In this document: in pieces, positions 58,201 through 64,000 of the stretch
Numbering within the stretch: the stretch's first letter is position 1
Layout of the letters: every line of letters starts with the position of its first letter
Notes under the pieces: generated by a model
The model's database searches: none
Told to the model about the DNA's origin: nothing
The model's input: the letters and a program-made list of their open reading frames with translations, nothing else
Position numbers and translations under genes: made by a program
Assembly: GCA_002104985.1 (NCBI GenBank)
Contig: MCGO01000174.1
Span: forward strand, 1 to 64,000
Reading direction: 5' to 3'
DNA length: 64,000 nt
Source: Rhizoclosmatium globosum
Taxonomy: Eukaryota > Chytridiomycota > Chytridiomycetes > Chytridiales > Chytriomycetaceae

Positions 58201-61200
58201 TTATTGCTCTTATTTATGCCTTGAAATCGATAGTCGGCAAGAATGGGGCGTTGGCATCAGAGAAAGTTCAATGTGCCATTCGTGACCTCGTTTTGGTAAG
58301 TTTTTCCGTCCGTCTTTGTCTCTGAACTCATGATTTCCTAGGATTCTCTTGCATCGAGCAACCATCTTTTGAAGGCCCTTGCGAGTGAAATTCTCGGTCT
58401 GCTGGCCCGTGTTTGTGACTGCAAACACTTTGTGAATCAGCTTGTTCAAATTCTCGTTGATAAATTGTAAACAACCGAGAACCAGATTCTCGTGCGGGTG
58501 TTCGTTGGCCCTGGGTTGCATTCACAGCAATGCCGGAAGTATGGCAGTCGGAGCTCATTTGCAAACTACAGTTGGCCTTCTTCACTCATTAGTCAGTGAT
58601 CCTCATCCTCTGGTTCACACGTGGGCCTTGTATTCTCTCACGTTGACATTGAAAGTGCGTGTTAAGCTTTGGCCCTACGTGAGCTCCACCCTGTCAATTG
58701 TTATTAAACTTGCCATGTCGGACTCTCACGACTTCAGCTTCAGTGGCTCTTCCAATTTGATGGAAAATAACTCGGCCGTTTGTTTGCTCTTTGGAAAAAT
58801 CTTGTATGCTTTGATTGGAGTGTTGGGTCCTGAGTTGGCCGGATCTGCTCGTATTCGAGAACTCTGCTTCTCACTCTTTGAGGAATTCAAGAACGATACG
58901 ATAGATATGTTGTCGCTGAAGCCATTCGCTGCATTCAACAGTTTATTATGTTGCACCCAAGCACGTGGACATGCCTTCGTTGATTCCCTTTTTGCAAGAC
59001 CAAATTTCCAACAAGGAAAGTGTTCAACTCATCAAAAAATCTGCAATTCAGTGTCTCTACCAACTTACACAAAGAGATTCTGGACTGGTACTTGACGCCG
59101 CAACCAATATGCAACTTGAAGAGCAACTGTTTTCGTTGTTGATACAGAAGTAGATAACATGTTCGTGCCGAGTTACGGGATATCTTGAATAACCTCCTGA
59201 AGCACGTCGCCGTTGATAACCCCTCGCGATGGATTGACTCGTGCAAAAACATTTTGGCTAGAGGTGGCTCGAACTCACCGAACAAAGTGAGTGCTGGCGC
59301 TTCTGCAGCAAGAAACAACGAGGATGATGATCGTGATGACGATGGGGCTGCTATTGCTGAGCGTACCACCAAAACCCAAAAACCTCATTGGACATTGCCA
59401 AAAAGAAGGCCATCGTTCTTTTACTCGCTGGAGAACGCAAAGTTTCTGTATTTCATGTATTCGTAGCTTGATCCGTATCATTTTGGAATCCGGAGTTGCC
59501 GAGCATTTGAATTTACTTTGGCTCGCCAGATTAAATCCGAAACACCTGATGATGCCGACTTATTGAGTTTCCGTCTTGCTGATCTGATCGCATCTCATTT
59601 AACTCGGCGACGATGCTGTCAAAGAGCTTCAAATACAAGGTCTCTACCTTCTTCAAGACATTATTCAAAAGTTTGCGTCTATTCCAGACCCAGACTTTGA
59701 AGCCACGCTCTTCTCGAACAATATCAGGCGCAAATTACTGCCGCGCTGACTCCTGCTTTCTCAGCGGAATCCACGTCGGAACTCATGAGTCTTGCAACTG
59801 TTGTTGCAGGAACTTATATTGGTTCGGGTATCATAAAAGACTTCCACCCATCCGATCGTGTACTTCGTCTTCTCGGTGGGGCCTTGGACTCTTGTAAAGA
59901 AGGAGAATACAACTTCCTCCCTGGAATCTCTTTTAATGAAAAGGAGATGCTAAAACTCTCAGTATTGACGTCGTGGGCCATACTGCAGTTGTCGTCTCTC
60001 AAATTTCAAGGCTCGAACAAAATTATTAAGGACAGATTGGAGTTGTTGAGCAAGCAGTGGGTTTCTTGCATTGAAGGTGCGGCTGAGCAGAAGGTTGAAA
60101 TTGACTTGTTATTACGGTTTAAGCAGCAGGCTGCTGTTCAACAGGAAGGAGTCTTGAATACTCGCAGTGAAATGTACACGGCGGCTGCAAGAGAGGTTCT
60201 CGCGCCATCGTATAATCGATGTTGGCCAACGATAATGCAGGCACTTTGTTCGTTACTCCAGAACAAAGAATATCTTTTAACCCATGCTTTCAACAACTCT
60301 AAAGAGGAGCTGGAGAAGTTTGTTGTTGTGATGTTGAGTTTGAATGTTGAGTCTGTTGCCTCCTTTGGATATGGGAAGGGTGCAGCCTCAACTGTTTCGG
60401 TGGCCTCTGAAACAACGACTGATTCAAAGGCAGCCGAACAAACTGAACAGGAAAAGCTAGATGTTTGCTTGAAATGCATCGGACATATCGTTTCTTCCAA
60501 GATTCTGAAATGGGACTTCTTCGCCAACAACGTGTTCGGAGACTTGATTCAAGTTTTCAGCCGGTTGATTCAAATTGAGAATATGACAACCCAGGCACTC
60601 GTTATTGATGTGATTAAGAGTATTTTGGTTGCTTATCAGGATGACATTGTGACAGATGAAATGTGAGTGTGCTTTGTTGCGGTTCAAACTTAACAAGGCT
60701 CTCCAGTTACACTACCGCATTCAAACTGATTTTCAACGTCTTTGCATTCCATATTCCAAATATTTCAAACAATCCGACAGCCATGAGTACGTTTCTTCAT
60801 GGACTAATACCTAACAAGAGACTTAACTATTTTGTTTAGTCACTTCCTTCCGACCAGCAACTCCTGCGATGGTTACCCTGTTCTACTCAGCTGTTGACAT
60901 TCTCACATTTATGCTTAAAGCAAAAGCATTTGAAAAGAAGTCGAATGAATTGATCTTCCTTGTTCTCTTCATTTTCACTGGTATGTTAAACAAACTTTCC
61001 ACCTACATTTGATTAATATTTATATGCACAGCCATCTTGGGCTCTGAGAAGTTCGCTGCGGACGTAGCCCCCAAAGTTCTTGCCTCACTGAAACCAGTTC
61101 TTGAAATTTGAATGAGAGACCAGAAATCGCTGCGCAAAGTAAAGAATTTTGTTCGCTGCTATATCAGGGCTCTTGGATACTTGCGAGAACTGGTACTTTT

Positions 61201-61997
61201 AATTTTATTGTCGTTCTTCAACCTCATTCCAAAAAATTTAGGATGGCGGTTGATCAATCTGTGGTCAAAAACTCACTTTTAGGAATCACTTTGATTGTCA
61301 GTGTTTCTCCTGACCTTGCTGCAAATGAAGCTCAACAAGACCGAATCGTCGCAGTCCTTTACGCTTTGTTTACTTCTCAAAACGAATTTGTAAGTTTCGA
61401 CTTTATCACAAGATAGTCTAACATGAGGCTCTTCAGTTAACACGTATCGCCCTACAATGCTCCCGATCCCTCATTTCCCTTTCCATCAAGGAGCCAAGCA
61501 ACGCCATCACTAAGTCGCTGGGGCAGACTTACACCCGCCTCCTCTTACCACTCCTCCACAACCTCCTTCTCACCTCTCTCCCTGCTCTTACTGCCGCGAA
61601 CTTGCTCGACGACGTGGTGAAGCTACTCCTCCTCCCTTGTTTCTCTCCCGCTCCAGAAACTGTACAAACAATGTCGGTTATTGTTTCGGTACTCGTTCAG
61701 GTTGCACAGCAGGTTGGAGTCAGTCAGGATGCGGCGGCGAGGGTAGTTGAACGTGTTGTATGGGGTAATTTGGTGCAACTGGCAAGTCAGGTGCAGGGAC
61801 GCTTTAGAGAAATGATGGCGTATTTACCTGCAGAGACTAGAGGAGCTCTAGAAGCAGGATTTAAGGTGGTATTAAGTGCAGGCGGTGCCGCAGCAGGAGG
61901 TGGTACTTCTGTTGGAGGTGTACAACAGGACGAGGCTGGGAGCGCGACCACCGCAGCGGCTCCCAAAATTGCGTTGAAGTCTTTTGGAAGTGTGTGA
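55229..61997 (+). CDS. LAA1: LAA1/HEATR5 HEAT-repeat protein (5' two-thirds with frame changes)
   Basis: HEATR5/Laa1 proteins bind AP-1 clathrin adaptors (aftiphilin complex) and aid endosome-Golgi traffic. Diagnostic segments are VSAVDSAIHLFGLLFP followed by KFAVQLNIFIALIYALKS (58020-58260), LALGCIHSNAGSM with HLQTTVGLLHSLVSD (58500-58600), LAVDN-type NPSRWIDSCKNILA (59200-59260), and AGTYIGSGIIKDFHPSDR in a long intact frame at 59785-60662. Short introns follow, and the gene ends with FREMMAYLPAETRGALEAG and a stop at 61997. Before about 59.8 kb conserved segments lie in all three frames with no splice sites between them, for example near 57700, 58450 and 59640-59720. The start is not located; open sequence from 55229 may include the N-terminus. 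Whether the breaks are real or errors in the sequence cannot be told here. Confidence 0.78.
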
Positions 61998-62372
61998 AGA
62001 TTAGTTAGTGAAAGTTAAGGCTTTGAATCAACCGTGTATGGTGTTCAGTTCGTTATTCTCTCTGATTTCGTTGAAATAAAGTTGATTTATTGAGTACGTC
62101 ACATCTGGTTCTAGAAAGTTTAAACTGATAACCAAAAATATGAGAACGCGATGTTTTTGCTTGAGATCGAACTTAACTTCTTTTATTCACTTTCTAAATT
62201 ATGACTAATGAAAAGGATAATTTTTGAATCAAGCCTGGGAATCAAACGTGCCCTCTTGGATGGTGTGGTTGAGTGGTCAATCCTTGTTGATTCTGCTGTT
62301 GTTGCATTTGCTGCAACTGAGCTTGCGTGTAATAGTGGTACTGGCCTTGGTTGTCGTAGAATCCTGGGTAGG

Positions 62373-63449
62373 TCACTGGTTGTTGAGGGCAGCTGAGGTT
62401 GGAGGATACGAAGTATTCTGAGCAGCTGCATATTGTGGAGCAACATATTGCACTTTTTGTCCAATAGCTGAAGTTGCCACTGCTGTTTGACCTTGTCTTG
62501 GGGGAGCAACATACTGTGGTGATCGTTGAACAGTCTCAGGCTTGCTCGCCTCTTTCTTTTCAAGAGCTTTCAATGCAACAGGAGCAGCTGAGTTGAAAGC
62601 ACTGTTCTTGGAGACAGGTTTTGCATTCTCTTCGAAATTATGTGGCACAGAACCGTTGTAGTAATCAGCTGCAAGACTTTCACGCGCCGCTTTTTTCTTC
62701 TCAATCGATCTGCGACGCATGACGATGAATCCAACAGCACCAATTACGGCAAGTGCGACTGCAATGCCGATTCCAATCAAAGCAGCACTGGGTCCTGATG
62801 AAGTACCATCCGAAGAACCTTGTGACTGTGACGGAATAACGGATCCAGCTGTAGTCTTGGCAGCAATTCCAGGAGTATTTGCTCCTCCACCTCCTGGCAA
62901 TGGTACACCTGCAGTAGTAGAGCCGCCGGACGAGACAACGTTTCCATTTCCATCTGTGATTGGAACATCTGGAGTATTCGCACCACCACCTCCAGGCAAA
63001 GCAGCAGCAGTCGTAGATCTAACAAACCCAGACGGAAGCACGGGCGCAATTGCACCACCAGGAGCAACCCCTCCCCCACCTCCAACATTACCCGTTCCCG
63101 AAAGCTTCACAAGGTCGGAGACGGCACTGCCAGCGTTCATACCACAGAACAATTCGGTGGAAGGACAAATGGAAGTCTGTGCGACAACAACATCCGAGAC
63201 AAGGACACTTGGAGCTGGACCAGTACAGGACGCTGAGATGCACGTTTTGCCTGCAAGTACGGGGGCGGGGCAAGCTACGGTCTGGGAGATTGAGGTTGTA
63301 GTTTTGCAAAGAACTCCTGCAGAGTACTCGAACGAGGCAATGAGCGTGTTGTCGTTGGGACCAAGAGTGATGAGCGACGCTTGATCAATGTACACCGTAG
63401 CAGTAATAGTGCCGGAAGTAGCCTGTGTCACTTTGACGGTGGAGGACAT
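62373..63449 (-). CDS. Single-pass membrane protein with Gly/Pro-rich ectodomain
   Basis: The frame gives 358 residues from ATG 63449 (MSSTVKVTQATS); it stays open up to 63554, but that sequence is not protein-like. The N-terminal part has paired cysteines (VLCKTTTS, TVACPAPVLAGKTC, ISASCTG, TSICPSTELFCG), suggesting an extracytosolic domain. A Gly/Pro/Thr-rich linker follows, with a direct repeat of LPGGGGANTP separated by about 40 residues. A transmembrane segment (ALIGIGIAVALAVIGAVGF) is followed by a stop-transfer RRRSIEKKK and a Gln/Pro/Ala-rich cytosolic tail with repeated QYVAPPR/QYVAPQY. The layout recalls fungal wall-stress sensors, but no WSC domain is seen. No signal peptide is visible, so an upstream exon may be missing. 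Confidence 0.6.
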   Translation of the reverse strand: MSSTVKVTQATSGTITATVYIDQASLITLGPNDNTLIASFEYSAGVLCKTTTSISQTVACPAPVLAGKTCISASCTGPAPSVLVSDVVVAQTSICPSTELFCGMNAGSAVSDLVKLSGTGNVGGGGGVAPGGAIAPVLPSGFVRSTTAAALPGGGGANTPDVPITDGNGNVVSSGGSTTAGVPLPGGGGANTPGIAAKTTAGSVIPSQSQGSSDGTSSGPSAALIGIGIAVALAVIGAVGFIVMRRRSIEKKKAARESLAADYYNGSVPHNFEENAKPVSKNSAFNSAAPVALKALEKKEASKPETVQRSPQYVAPPRQGQTAVATSAIGQKVQYVAPQYAAAQNTSYPPTSAALNNQ

Positions 63450-64000
63450 CTTGTTCCAGCTGACAGGTTTTTGGTGATGATCTCCAAATTGATTTTTGGA
63501 AAGCACGGAGGGTAGATAAGACACAAAATGGGGTCTTTTTCTCTTCTGTTTCACTCTTCATCCAGTTTGATGATGAGATCGACGTCAATCGTTACTGCAG
63601 ATTCAAAAAATCGAGAAGAGTGACTCAAAGTAGACTCGGTGCCAGCCTCTCCTCTCTCTCTCTTTTTCTTGGGGCATTGAGCCAATTGAGCCAAGACTCA
63701 ATGGGGAAATTGATAACTACTGTGTAATTAGAACTCTATCTTTATGAATAATGACAACGAAAATTCGAGCTTTATTGTTTCCTCCAAATGATGATGGTGA
63801 TCAAGTACAACATTTTTACAACTATCATTTTAGTCAGCTGGAACACATTTGAATGATTAAAAGTATAATTTATTCCAACTGGATACAAGTTAGATACGAC
63901 TTTATGTTGGATGTTTGGTTATGGGGTGTTGTTTCAGTCCCTTCTTTTCCTTGTCACCATGTATAAATAACAAAAAAACAAAAGGCAAATAAACGTACTT
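63450..64000. other. Intergenic region to the window end
   Basis: The sequence is AT-rich with a short CT-rich run near 63647-63670. No gene is supported. Confidence 0.5.

Overview
The window looks like nuclear DNA of a zoosporic (flagellated) fungus, most likely a chytrid. The genes are eukaryotic and cut by many short GT-AG introns, mostly 44-70 nt. Fungal-type genes (a GTP/GDP carrier, LAA1/HEATR5, an AlkB-like dioxygenase with a fungal-type N-terminus) sit beside cilium-associated genes (an enkurin-domain protein and a TEX9-like protein) that non-flagellated fungi lack. There is no operon structure, CRISPR array or phage. This placement is inference from gene content; no species can be named.

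Layout. 1-4350: a satellite array with higher-order (A-B1-A-B2) organisation. 4486-5286: a flank that recurs at 24065-24860. 6313-6652: a MITE-like element. 6776-8277 (-): enkurin-domain gene. 8330-11048 (+): AlkB-like dioxygenase. 11208-12505 (-): GGC1 carrier. 13327-13978: a second MITE-like element. 14341-18806 (+): formin 1. 18851-20894 (+): XPG/GEN1-like nuclease 1. 20960-22138 (-): stand-alone asparagine-synthetase-type amidotransferase domain. 22335-24860: a second satellite and flank block. 26000-28536 (-): nuclease 2. 28675-32451 (+): SMPD4-like gene. 32644-33853 (+): two small membrane proteins. 34893-about 37993 (-): a gene with two tandem GT8-like units. 38396-38795 (-): DPM3. 38874-43282 (-): formin 2. 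43331-45066 (-): TEX9-like gene. 45420-47046 (-): Ser/Thr-rich, probably GPI-anchored wall protein. 48182-53105: a degenerate pogo/Tc1-type transposon whose long inverted repeats each carry an intron-containing tRNA-Ile(UAU)-like gene. 53422-54990: broken remnants of a membrane-anchored Thr-rich protein. About 55230-61997 (+): LAA1/HEATR5, intact from about 59.8 kb on but full of frame changes upstream. 62373-63449 (-): single-pass membrane protein.

Themes. Both formins have GBD, FH3, coiled-coil and FH2 regions but no proline-rich FH1 next to FH2. Formin 1 and nuclease 1 point right while nuclease 2 and formin 2 point left, a mirror arrangement that suggests an old inverted duplication. DPM3 (dolichyl-phosphate-mannose synthesis), the two-unit GT8 protein and the Ser/Thr-rich surface proteins all bear on glycosylation and the cell surface. 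GGC1 (mitochondrial nucleotides), SMPD4 (ER/nuclear envelope) and LAA1 (AP-1 traffic) are housekeeping genes.

Limits. Exon joins were read by eye from splice consensus, phase and family similarity. They are firm where phase and homology agree, and marked uncertain elsewhere. No database search was possible.
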